A DNA stretch of 39,463 nucleotides from Frankia sp. AgB32 (lineage in GTDB: Bacteria; Actinomycetota; Actinomycetes; Frankiales; Frankiaceae). A model generated the notes under the pieces. The model was not told where the DNA came from. It saw only the letters and a list, made by a program, of their open reading frames with translations, and ran no database searches. This document shows positions 18,862-28,313 of the stretch, piece by piece. The first letter of the stretch is position 1. The number at the start of each line of letters is the position of its first letter. Made by a program: the position numbers and the translations under genes. Location of the stretch: assembly GCF_023243045.1 (NCBI RefSeq), contig NZ_JALKFX010000018.1, forward strand, positions 1-39,463, written 5' to 3'.

Positions 18862-19704
18862 ATGCACAGCCGGTTGGACGCGTGTTTCGCGACGGCTCGC
18901 GAGGAAGGCCGATCGGTGCTGATCGGCTACCTGCCGGCCGGATTCCCCACGGTCGACGGCGCGATCGCCGCCATGCGCGCGATGGTCGCGGCGGGCGTCG
19001 ATGTGGTCGAGGTCGGCCTGCCCTACTCGGACCCGACGATGGACGGGCCGGTGATCCAGGACGCCGCCGACACGGCGCTGCGCGGCGGGGTGACCACCGC
19101 CGACGTGCTACGCACCGTCGAGGCAGTCGCCGAGACCGGCGCGCCGACCCTGGTCATGACGTATTGGAATCCCGTCGACCGCTACGGCCCGGCCCGGTTC
19201 GCCGCCGACCTCGCGGCTGCCGGTGGGGCGGGGACGATCACGCCCGACCTGCCGCCGGAGGAGGCCGGCCCGTGGCTCGCCGCGGCCGCCGAGCACGGCC
19301 TGGATCCGGTCTTCCTGGTCGCGCCGAGTTCGTCCGACGAGCGCCTGCGGGGGGTGGCCGACATCTGCCGCGGATTCGTGTACGCGGCCTCCCTGATGGG
19401 CGTCACCGGCGCCCGGGCCGAGGTCGGGAACGCGGCTGCCGGGCTGGTCGGACGGGTTCGGGCGGTCAGTGATCTGCCCGTCGCCGTCGGCCTGGGAGTG
19501 AGCACCGCCGCGCAGGCGGCGCGGGTCGCGTCGTTCGCCGACGGGGTCATCGTCGGTTCGGCGCTGGTGCGGGTGCTGCTCGACGCGCGTCGCCGCGGCG
19601 CGGCCGAATCCGTCGCCCTGGCGGACATCGGCACCCTCGCGGCCGAGCTCGCCGCGGGGGTGCGCGGGGCCGTGCCCGCGTCGGCCGCGACGTCGCCCGC
19701 CTGA
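18862..19704 (+). CDS. trpA: Tryptophan synthase alpha chain
   Basis: Cleaves indole-3-glycerol phosphate to indole, channelled to TrpB. 280 residues. Motifs: LIGYLPAGFPTVDG, VVEVGLPYSDPTMDGPVIQ (catalytic Glu and Asp), MTYWNPVDRYG, GTITPDLPPEEA, PVFLVAPSSSDERL, YAASLMGVTGAR and GLGVSTAAQA. ATG 18862 with no strong ribosome site in the 59-base gap after trpB. The stop codon lies inside a 15-base tandem duplication, so a second in-frame TGA follows five codons on. Confidence 0.96.
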   Translation: MHSRLDACFATAREEGRSVLIGYLPAGFPTVDGAIAAMRAMVAAGVDVVEVGLPYSDPTMDGPVIQDAADTALRGGVTTADVLRTVEAVAETGAPTLVMTYWNPVDRYGPARFAADLAAAGGAGTITPDLPPEEAGPWLAAAAEHGLDPVFLVAPSSSDERLRGVADICRGFVYAASLMGVTGARAEVGNAAAGLVGRVRAVSDLPVAVGLGVSTAAQAARVASFADGVIVGSALVRVLLDARRRGAAESVALADIGTLAAELAAGVRGAVPASAATSPA

Positions 19705-19720
19705 ACGTCGCCCGCCTGAA
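19691..19720 (+). repeat. 15-bp tandem duplication spanning the trpA stop
   Basis: CGTCGCCCGCCTGAA occurs twice (19691-19705, 19706-19720) with a partial third copy. Each full copy carries a TGA in the trpA frame. Confidence 0.9.
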
Positions 19721-19735
19721 CGTCGCCGGAGTGGC

Positions 19736-19766
19736 GCGCCGCCCGCCCCTCGGCCAGCGGCGGCGC
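19736..19766 (+). terminator. Hairpin between trpA and lgt
   Basis: GCGCCGCC (19736-19743) pairs perfectly with GGCGGCGC (19759-19766), loop 15 bases. Lies after trpA and just upstream of the lgt -10-like box. No U-tract. Confidence 0.45.
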
Positions 19767-19772
19767 TCGGGA

Positions 19773-19778
19773 TAGCCT
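19773..19778 (+). promoter_or_regulatory. Candidate -10 box (TAGCCT) for leaderless lgt
   Basis: TANNNT, 6 bases, then the lgt GTG; no Shine-Dalgarno sequence. Confidence 0.5.
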
Positions 19779-19784
19779 GGCGAC

Positions 19785-21071
19785 GTGGTTTATGCCGCCA
19801 TCCCCAGTCCGTCCCACGGTGTAGTGCATCTGGGGCCGGTGCCGTTGCGCGCCTATGCCCTGATGATCATCGTCGGGATCGTGATCGCCGTCGTGGTCAC
19901 CGGGCGGCGGCTGCGCGCCCGGGGCATCGATCCCGAGATCGCCAGCGAGGTCGCCTTCTGGGCGGTGCCGTTCGGGATCGTGGGCGCCCGGATCTACCAC
20001 GTCTTCAGCACGCCGGACGCCTATTTCGGGGCGCACGGGCACGTGGCGGACGTCGTGAAGATCTGGAACGGCGGCCTCGGCATCTGGGGGGCGATCGCCG
20101 GCGGGGCGCTCGGTGCCTGGATCGCGGCGCGCCGGGTCGGCGTCAGCCTGGCGCTGTTCTCCGACGCGGCGGCGCCCGGGATCATCCTGGCGCAGGCCGT
20201 CGGCCGCTGGGGCAACTGGTTCAACCAGGAGCTCTACGGCCGCCCCACCACCCTGCCGTGGGCCCTGAAGATCGACGTGGAGCACCGGACCGATCCGGCC
20301 GTGGGCCTCTACCACCCGACGTTCCTGTACGAGTTCCTCTGGAACCTCGTCGTCGCCGGCATTCTGTTCTACGTGGACCGGCGCCACCGGCTCGGCCGCG
20401 GCCGGCTGTTCGCCCTCTATGTCGCGCTGTACACGTTCGGCCGGCTGTGGATCGAGATGCTGCGGGTCGACACGGCCGATCACATACTTGGGCTGCGGGT
20501 CAACATCTGGACCTCCGCCATTGTCTGCGTCGCGGCCGTGATCGCGCTGCTGGTCGTCCGCCGGCCGGTCGACCAGGACGTCTCCCTGGAGGAACAGCGG
20601 GAACTCGGCCTGCACCGCGACCGCCGCGACCGCCGCGGTGCCGCAGCCGGTGACCACCGCGACTCGGGCCGCGCGACCTCCGCCGCCGGAGCGAGCGCCG
20701 CCGACGCGGATTCCGATGCCGATGAGGACGACGCGTATCGCGACGACGATGTGCGTCCCCACGTCGCTGCGAACGCCGACGGCGGCGCGAATCCTGGCAG
20801 CGTGGCGAATGCCGACGGCGGCGCGAATCCCGGTGCTTACGTGAATCCTGACGATCAGCCGACTTCGAGCGTCGACGTGATGTCCGGTGACAGGCCGATG
20901 CGGGCTGATGGCGCAATTCCTGCGGAAGATGCGCATTCCGCTGATCGTGCGGCGGGCTCCGATCCGGCGGCGCCTGCCGAGCACGCCGGCCTCGGGGTGC
21001 CCACTGCGGGCGCCCGCAGCGCGTCCAACGCCGCCCCGGCTGGTCGTTCCGAGGCGCTGCCGGAGGGCTGA
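19785..21071 (+). CDS. lgt: Prolipoprotein diacylglyceryl transferase with long disordered tail
   Basis: Membrane enzyme that moves diacylglycerol from phosphatidylglycerol to the lipobox cysteine of prelipoproteins. 428 residues. Residues 1-265 are the normal enzyme with seven or so helices; signature GRWGNWFNQELYG near 140, PLRAYALMIIVGI near the start, HPTFLYEFLWNLV and RLWIEMLRVDTADHI toward the end. Residues about 270-428 are a hydrophilic Asp/Ala/Gly/Arg-rich tail, partly encoded by 18-bp repeats, not needed in shorter homologues such as E. coli Lgt. It sits after trpA as in other actinomycetes. A client is in the window: the GH6 lipoprotein at 37461. Confidence 0.95.
   Translation: MVYAAIPSPSHGVVHLGPVPLRAYALMIIVGIVIAVVVTGRRLRARGIDPEIASEVAFWAVPFGIVGARIYHVFSTPDAYFGAHGHVADVVKIWNGGLGIWGAIAGGALGAWIAARRVGVSLALFSDAAAPGIILAQAVGRWGNWFNQELYGRPTTLPWALKIDVEHRTDPAVGLYHPTFLYEFLWNLVVAGILFYVDRRHRLGRGRLFALYVALYTFGRLWIEMLRVDTADHILGLRVNIWTSAIVCVAAVIALLVVRRPVDQDVSLEEQRELGLHRDRRDRRGAAAGDHRDSGRATSAAGASAADADSDADEDDAYRDDDVRPHVAANADGGANPGSVANADGGANPGAYVNPDDQPTSSVDVMSGDRPMRADGAIPAEDAHSADRAAGSDPAAPAEHAGLGVPTAGARSASNAAPAGRSEALPEG
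20769..20858 (+). repeat. 18-bp repeats in the lgt tail
   Basis: Five 18-base units starting GCGAAC, GCGAAT, GCGAAT, GCGAAT and GTGAAT (20769, 20787, 20805, 20823, 20841). Alternate units are most alike, so the stronger period is 36. Encodes Ala-Asn-Ala-Asp-Gly-Gly / Ala-Asn-Pro-Gly repeats. Confidence 0.85.
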
Positions 21072-21099
21072 CCCGCGCCGCGGGAGTTGCGGAGCCCCT

Positions 21100-21116
21100 C
21101 CACGGGATGCCCGTGG
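21100..21116 (+). terminator. Hairpin after lgt
   Basis: CCACGGG - ATG - CCCGTGG, perfect 7-base stem with a 3-base loop, 28 bases past the lgt stop. No U-tract. The rest of the 278-base gap to gltB holds a 10-base palindrome (CGGAATTCCG, 21121-21130), two GTGAC repeats 16 bases apart (21170, 21186) and a TATGAT -10-like hexamer (21203-21208) that would give a leader of about 140 bases. Confidence 0.45.
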
Positions 21117-21349
21117 TCACCGGAATTCCGACCGTAATACCGGCATGACACCGGCTCAGGTCGGGAAGTGTGACGTTATACGGCTGTGACCTCGTGGACA
21201 TATATGATCAAGGCGTATCGACGCGGCGCGTGGCACACTCGACTGAAGGCACCCGGGCCGCTGGGCCAGCGCCGTCGTGCCGCCGTTCCACCTCGGACAG
21301 CGTCGTCCGCTTCACCTTCAGCCCCTGAAGACGGACAGGACTTCGCCGG

Positions 21350-24300
21350 ATGCCGAGTGCGCAAGGTCTCTACGACCCCACCTTCGAACACGATGGCTGC
21401 GGTGTCGGCTTCGTTGTCGACGTGCACGGCCGTCGCACCCACGAACTGGTCGACCATGGCCTGACCGTGCTGCGTAACCTCGACCATCGGGGCGCCTCCG
21501 GCAGCGATCCGGACACCGGCGACGGAGCCGGCATCCTGGTCCAGGTTCCGGATCTGTTCCTGCGCGACGTGGTCGACTTCGCCCTCCCCCCGGCCGGGCG
21601 CTACGCGGTGGGTATCGCGTTCCTCCCGCAGGTCGCCGGCGAGCGTGACGACGCGGTTCGGCTGATCAGCCGCATCGTCCGGCAGGAGGGCCTGCGGGTG
21701 CTCGGCTGGCGCGAGGTGCCGACGGTCAGCCACATCGTCGGGCATTCCGCCCGCGAGGTGGAGCCGCGGATGCGGCAGCTCTTCCTCACCGTTCCCGGTG
21801 AGGTGCCGGTGGGGTCCGCGACGGACGACGCCGAGTTCGACGTGGCCAACCTGGAGCGCCGCGCGTTCTGCGTGCGCAAGCGGATCCGCCGGGAGACCGG
21901 CGTCTACATGGCGTCGCTGTCCTCGCGCACCCTGGTCTACAAGGGGATGCTGACCACCCACCAGCTCTCGGCGTACTTCCCGGATCTGGACGACCCGCGT
22001 TTCGCCAGCGCCATCGCGCTCGTGCACAGCCGGTTCTCGACGAACACCTTCCCGAGCTGGCCGCTGGCCCACCCGTACCGGTTCGTCGCGCACAACGGCG
22101 AGATCAACACCGTCCGCGGCAACCGCAACTGGATGCGTGCCCGCGAGGCGCTGCTGGCCAGCGACCTGATTCCCGGCGATCTGTCCCGGTTGTTCCCGAT
22201 CTGCGCGGACGGCGCGAGCGACTCGGCGAGCTTCGACGAGGTACTGGAGCTGCTGCACCTCGGCGGACGCAGCCTGCCGCACGCGGTGCTGATGATGATC
22301 CCGGAGGCGTGGGAGAACCACGCCGAGATGGATCCGGCCCGGCGCGCCTTCTACGAGTTCCACTCGACGCTGATGGAGCCGTGGGACGGCCCGGCGTCGA
22401 TCGCGTTCACCGACGGCACGATCATCGGCGCGGTCCTCGACCGCAACGGCCTGCGCCCGTCCCGGTACTGGGAGACCGACGACGGCCTGGTCGTGATGGC
22501 CTCCGAGGTCGGCGTGCTGGACATCCCGCCGCACAAGATCGTGCGCAAGGGCCGGCTGCAGCCGGGCCGGATGTTCCTCGTCGACACCGCCCAGGGCCGC
22601 ATCGTCAGCGACGAGGAGATCAAGAACGAGCTCGCGACCGCCGCGCCCTACGCGGAGTGGCTGCACGCCGGGCTGATCTCGCTCGACGACCTGCCCGAGC
22701 GCGAGCACATCATCTACGGGCACTCCTCCGTCCTGCGCCGCCAGCAGGTCTTCGGCTACACCGAGGAGGAGCTGCGCGTCCTCGTCGCGCCGATGGCCCA
22801 GGCCGGCGCCGAGCCGATCGGCTCGATGGGCACGGACACGCCCGTCGCGGTGCTCTCGTCGCGGCCCCGGCTGCTGTTCGACTACTTCACCCAGCTGTTC
22901 GCCCAGGTCACCAACCCGCCGCTGGACGCGATCCGGGAGGAGCTGGTCACCAGCCTGGGGCGCACCCTGGGCCCGGAGGGCAACCTGCTCGCGCCGTCCC
23001 CGGCGTCGTGCCGGATGGTGCACCTGCCCTACCCGGTGATCAGCAGCGTCCAGCTCGCGAAGATCATCGGGATCAACGATGACGGTGACATGCCGGGCTT
23101 CGCCTCGGTGACCGTCAGCGGCCTCTACGACGTCGACGGCGGGGGAGAGGCGCTCGCGGCCCGGCTGGCGGAGATCTGCGAGGGGGTCAGCGAGGCCATC
23201 GCCGACGGCGCCCGCGTCGTCGTGCTCTCCGACCGCGACTCCGACGAGCGCAAGGCACCGATCCCGTCGCTGCTGCTCACCGCCGCGGTGCACCACCACC
23301 TGATCCGGGAGCGGACCCGGACGAAGGTCGGGCTCATCGTCGAGTGCGGCGACGCCCGCGAGGTGCACCACATCGCCCTGCTCACCGGCTACGGCGCGGC
23401 GGCGGTCAACCCGTACCTGGCGTTCGAGTCGGTCGACACCCTCATCGACGAGGGCGAGGTCACCGGGGTGACCCGGGAGCAGGCCGAGAAGAACCTGATC
23501 AAGGCGCTCGGCAAGGGCGTGCTCAAGGTGATGTCCAAGATGGGCATCTCCACCGTCGCCAGCTACACCGGCGCGCAGGTCTTCGAGGCGATCGGCCTAG
23601 CCCAGGAGTTCGTCGACTCCTACTTCGTCGGCACCCCGTCGCGCCTCGACGGCGTCGGCCTCGACGTGATCGCCGACGAGGTCGCCGCCCGGCACCGCCG
23701 CGCCCACCCGCGGGTCGCCTCCGAGCTCGCCCACCGCGGGCTGGAGGTCGGCGGCGAGTACCAGTGGCGCCGCGAGGGCGAGATCCACCTGTTCGACCCG
23801 GAGACCGTCTTCCTGCTCCAGCACGCCACCCGGACCCGCCAGTACGACGTGTTCCAGCAGTACACCGGCAAGGTCGACGCCCTGTCCCGGGAGAACTCGA
23901 CCCTGCGCGGCCTGTTCGACCTGCGCGCCGGCGTGCGCCCGCCGGTGCCGATCGAGGAGGTCGAACCGGTCTCGGAGATCGTCAAGCGGTTCGCCACCGG
24001 CGCGATGTCCTACGGTTCGATCAGCGCCGAGGCGCACGAGACCCTCGCCATCGCGATGAACCGCCTCGGCGCGAAGTCGAACACCGGCGAGGGCGGCGAG
24101 GACGCCCGCCGCTTCGTCCCCGACGAGAACGGGGACCTGCGCCGCAGCGCCGTCAAGCAGGTCGCCTCCGGCCGGTTCGGCGTGACCAGCGACTACCTGA
24201 CCAACGCCGACGACATCCAGATCAAGATGGCGCAGGGCGCGAAGCCCGGCGAGGGCGGCCAGCTGCCCGGCCACAAGGTCTACCCGTGGATCGCGAAGAC

Positions 24301-25897
24301 GCGGCACTCCACCCCGGGTGTCGGCCTGATCTCCCCGCCGCCGCACCACGACATCTACTCGATCGAGGACCTCGCCCAGCTCATCCACGACCTGAAGAAC
24401 GCCAACCCGAAGGCCCGGGTGCACGTCAAGCTGGTCGCGGAGGTCGGCGTCGGCACGGTCGCCGCCGGCGTCTCCAAGGCGCACGCCGACGTGGTGCTGA
24501 TCTCCGGGCATGACGGCGGCACCGGCGCCTCCCCGCTCACCTCGCTCAAGCACGCCGGCGCCCCCTGGGAGCTCGGGCTCGCCGAGACGCAGCAGACGCT
24601 GCTGCTCAACGGGCTGCGCGACCGGATCGTCGTGCAGGTCGACGGCCAGCTCAAGACCGGCCGCGACGTGATCGTCGGCGCGCTGCTCGGCGCCGAGGAG
24701 TTCGGCTTCGCCACCGCGCCGCTGGTCGTCGCCGGCTGCGTGATGATGCGCGTCTGCCACCTCGACACCTGCCCGGTCGGCGTCGCCACCCAGAACCCCG
24801 TACTGCGGGAGCGCTTCACCGGCAAACCCGAGTTCGTCGAGGCGTTCTTCACCTACATCGCCGAGGAGGTCCGCACCTACCTCGCGGCGCTGGGCTTCCG
24901 CACCCTGCAGGAGGCGGTCGGCCGGGTGGACCTGCTCGACGCCCGCGGGGCGATCGAGCACTGGAAGGCCTCCGGGCTGGACATCACTCCGCTGCTGCAC
25001 ATTCCCGAGCGGCCCTTCGGCGGCTCGCTGCACTGCACCTCCAGCCAGGACCACGGGCTGGACAAGGCGCTGGACAACTCGCTCATCCAGCTCTGCGAGG
25101 GCGCGCTCGACGATGGCCGCCCGGTGTGGCTGGAGATGCCGATCCGCAACGTCAACCGCACGGTCGGCACGATGCTCGGCTACGAGGTGACGAAGCGCTT
25201 CGGTGCCGCGGGACTGCCCGACGACACGATCCAGCTGCGGTTCACCGGCTCCGCCGGGCAGAGCTTCGGCGCGTTCGTTCCCCGTGGCATGACCCTGACC
25301 CTCGAAGGCGACGCGAACGACTACACCGGCAAGGGCCTGTCCGGCGGCAAGATCTTCGTCTTCCCGCCGAAGGAGTCGCCGCTGCGCGCCGAGGAGAACA
25401 TCGTCGCCGGCAACGTCCTGCTCTACGGCGCGACCGCCGGCGAGGCGTTCTTCCGCGGCATCGTCGGCGAGCGGTTCTGCGTGCGCAACTCCGGCGCGAC
25501 CGCGGTCGTCGAGGGCGTCGGTGACCACGGCTGCGAGTACATGACCGGCGGCACCGTGCTGGTGCTCGGGCCGATCGGGCGCAACTTCGCCGCCGGGATG
25601 AGCGGTGGCGCGGCCTACCTGTACGAGCCGGTCGAGGCGCGGATCAACCGCGAGATGGTCGACGTCGACGAGCTCGACGCCGCCGACGAGACGATCGTGC
25701 GCGACCTGCTCGTCCGGCACCGCCGGGAGACCGGATCGACGGTGGCCGCCCGCCTGTACGCCGACTGGGAGAACGCCCGCGGGTCGTTCCGCAAGGTGAT
25801 GCCGCGCGACTACAAGCGGGTGCTGGCGGCGATGCGCCGGGCCGAGGAGCAGGGCCTCGTCGTCGAGGAAGAGATTATGGCGTCGACCCGTGGCTGA
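21350..25897 (+). CDS. gltB: Glutamate synthase (NADPH) large subunit
   Basis: Converts glutamine and 2-oxoglutarate to two glutamates; forms a complex with GltD. 1515 residues, full length. N-terminal class II amidotransferase: Cys17 in HDGCGVGFV becomes the nucleophile after removal of a 16-residue propeptide; [14 protein letters not shown] and [10 protein letters not shown] bind glutamine. The central and FMN/synthase region (about 850-1200) has [36 protein letters not shown] and the [3Fe-4S] cysteines in [15 protein letters not shown]. The C-terminal GXGXG beta-helix domain includes [19 protein letters not shown] 21350 with AGGA 9 bases upstream. Confidence 0.98.
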   Translation: MPSAQGLYDPTFEHDGCGVGFVVDVHGRRTHELVDHGLTVLRNLDHRGASGSDPDTGDGAGILVQVPDLFLRDVVDFALPPAGRYAVGIAFLPQVAGERDDAVRLISRIVRQEGLRVLGWREVPTVSHIVGHSAREVEPRMRQLFLTVPGEVPVGSATDDAEFDVANLERRAFCVRKRIRRETGVYMASLSSRTLVYKGMLTTHQLSAYFPDLDDPRFASAIALVHSRFSTNTFPSWPLAHPYRFVAHNGEINTVRGNRNWMRAREALLASDLIPGDLSRLFPICADGASDSASFDEVLELLHLGGRSLPHAVLMMIPEAWENHAEMDPARRAFYEFHSTLMEPWDGPASIAFTDGTIIGAVLDRNGLRPSRYWETDDGLVVMASEVGVLDIPPHKIVRKGRLQPGRMFLVDTAQGRIVSDEEIKNELATAAPYAEWLHAGLISLDDLPEREHIIYGHSSVLRRQQVFGYTEEELRVLVAPMAQAGAEPIGSMGTDTPVAVLSSRPRLLFDYFTQLFAQVTNPPLDAIREELVTSLGRTLGPEGNLLAPSPASCRMVHLPYPVISSVQLAKIIGINDDGDMPGFASVTVSGLYDVDGGGEALAARLAEICEGVSEAIADGARVVVLSDRDSDERKAPIPSLLLTAAVHHHLIRERTRTKVGLIVECGDAREVHHIALLTGYGAAAVNPYLAFESVDTLIDEGEVTGVTREQAEKNLIKALGKGVLKVMSKMGISTVASYTGAQVFEAIGLAQEFVDSYFVGTPSRLDGVGLDVIADEVAARHRRAHPRVASELAHRGLEVGGEYQWRREGEIHLFDPETVFLLQHATRTRQYDVFQQYTGKVDALSRENSTLRGLFDLRAGVRPPVPIEEVEPVSEIVKRFATGAMSYGSISAEAHETLAIAMNRLGAKSNTGEGGEDARRFVPDENGDLRRSAVKQVASGRFGVTSDYLTNADDIQIKMAQGAKPGEGGQLPGHKVYPWIAKTRHSTPGVGLISPPPHHDIYSIEDLAQLIHDLKNANPKARVHVKLVAEVGVGTVAAGVSKAHADVVLISGHDGGTGASPLTSLKHAGAPWELGLAETQQTLLLNGLRDRIVVQVDGQLKTGRDVIVGALLGAEEFGFATAPLVVAGCVMMRVCHLDTCPVGVATQNPVLRERFTGKPEFVEAFFTYIAEEVRTYLAALGFRTLQEAVGRVDLLDARGAIEHWKASGLDITPLLHIPERPFGGSLHCTSSQDHGLDKALDNSLIQLCEGALDDGRPVWLEMPIRNVNRTVGTMLGYEVTKRFGAAGLPDDTIQLRFTGSAGQSFGAFVPRGMTLTLEGDANDYTGKGLSGGKIFVFPPKESPLRAEENIVAGNVLLYGATAGEAFFRGIVGERFCVRNSGATAVVEGVGDHGCEYMTGGTVLVLGPIGRNFAAGMSGGAAYLYEPVEARINREMVDVDELDAADETIVRDLLVRHRRETGSTVAARLYADWENARGSFRKVMPRDYKRVLAAMRRAEEQGLVVEEEIMASTRG

Positions 25898-25918
25898 CCG
25901 CCCGGCACCGAGCGCCCC

Positions 25919-26020
25919 GACCGCACCGACGGTCCCGGCCACATCGACGACGGCTCTGACCGCATCAACGGCACAGACCGCATCAACGGCACAGACCGCG
26001 TCGACGGCACGGACCGCACG
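25919..26020 (+). repeat. Non-coding 18-bp repeat array between gltB and gltD
   Basis: Two identical units GACCGCATCAACGGCACA (25958-25975, 25976-25993), a close third (25994-26011), a partial fourth, and two degenerate units upstream from 25919. It fills most of the 140-base gap. In the gltD frame there is a TGA before the best copies and no start codon after it until 26038, so it is not translated as part of either protein. Confidence 0.85.
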
Positions 26021-26037
26021 TTCCCGACAGGAGTGGC

Positions 26038-27480
<1,443 letters not shown>

Positions 27481-27646
27481 GCGGCGGGCGGCTGGGGAAC
27501 CCGATCGGGGGCTGTCCGGATGAGTGGTTCGAACGTGCGCGCCGCGTGACAAATCACTGTGATCTGGCTTGCTCCCGATCGGATGTGCCCTGATTGACCG
27601 AGATCGGCTGTGGGGATCGGTACTGGTGGCGGTACCGTCCTGACCC

Positions 27647-28243
27647 ATGAGGCTCGTGCTGCTCGGCCCCCCGGGCTCCGGCAAGGGAACGCAGGGCGCT
27701 CGGATCAGCGCCCGGCACGGTATCCCGTCGATCTCCACCGGCCAGTTGTTCGACCGGCAGATCTCCGCGGGCACCGACCTCGGGCGCCGCGCCGAGCGGT
27801 ACGTGCGGGCCGGTGAGCTCGTGCCCGACGAGATCGTCCTCGACATGGTCGCCGACCGCCTCGCCGAGGGGGTGGACTGCGCCGCCGGGTTCCTCTTCGA
27901 CGGCTTCCCCCGCACCCTGGCGCAGGCCGAGGCCCTCGACCGGATGCTGACGGCGAGCTGCGGGCCGCTCGACGCGGTCGTCGACCTCGACGTGGACGTC
28001 GACGAGGTGCTCGACCGCATCCGCCGCCGGGCCCACACCGAGGACCGTCTCGACGACGCCGAGGACACCGCGCGCCGGCGGATGAGCGTCTTCGCACAGG
28101 AGACCGCCCCGCTGCGCGCGCACTACGGCGACCTCGGCCTGCTGTACACGGTCGACGGCACCGGCAGCCCCGACGAGGTCGCCGCCCGGATCGAGCAGAC
28201 CCTCGCCGCCGTGGCCCACCCGGAGCTTCCCCTGCGCGGCTGA
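27647..28243 (+). CDS. adk: Adenylate kinase family protein (short LID)
   Basis: Transfers phosphate between ATP/ADP and AMP. 198 residues. P-loop GPPGSGKGTQ (7-16), AMP-site STGQLFDRQI (usual STGDLLR), FDGFPRT (84-90), a short LID RRRAHTEDRLDDAED lacking the zinc cysteines, and the following RRRMSVFAQETAPL. The standard bacterial adk lies in the ribosomal-protein/secY cluster; here it stands alone after gltD, so it may be a second copy. Upstream (27481-27646) are two CCCGATCGG copies (27500, 27574), GTGACAAATCAC (27547-27558) and TACCGT 8 bases before the ATG, possibly a -10 box for a near-leaderless message. A related nucleotide-monophosphate kinase is possible. Confidence 0.85.
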   Translation: MRLVLLGPPGSGKGTQGARISARHGIPSISTGQLFDRQISAGTDLGRRAERYVRAGELVPDEIVLDMVADRLAEGVDCAAGFLFDGFPRTLAQAEALDRMLTASCGPLDAVVDLDVDVDEVLDRIRRRAHTEDRLDDAEDTARRRMSVFAQETAPLRAHYGDLGLLYTVDGTGSPDEVAARIEQTLAAVAHPELPLRG

Positions 28244-28244
28244 A

Positions 28245-28260
28245 CCGGGGGAGACCCCGG
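28245..28260 (+). terminator. Hairpin directly after adk
   Basis: CCGGGG - GAGA - CCCCGG: perfect 6-base stem closed by a GNRA-type tetraloop, starting 1 base after the stop. No U-tract. Confidence 0.55.
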
Positions 28261-28313
28261 CCAGGCGTGACCGGTTTGCCCGCGCGATATCCTGGGCGCG
28301 GTGGGTAGACAGC

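Noticed and set aside
21160-21210. GlnR operator upstream of gltB
   Set aside because: Two GTGAC repeats are present, but the spacing does not fit the GTnAC-N6-GnAAC pattern.
23597-25942. 781-residue minus-strand open frame opposite gltB
   Set aside because: Shadow of the gltB frame; gltB motifs and [3Fe-4S] cysteines prove the plus strand is coding.
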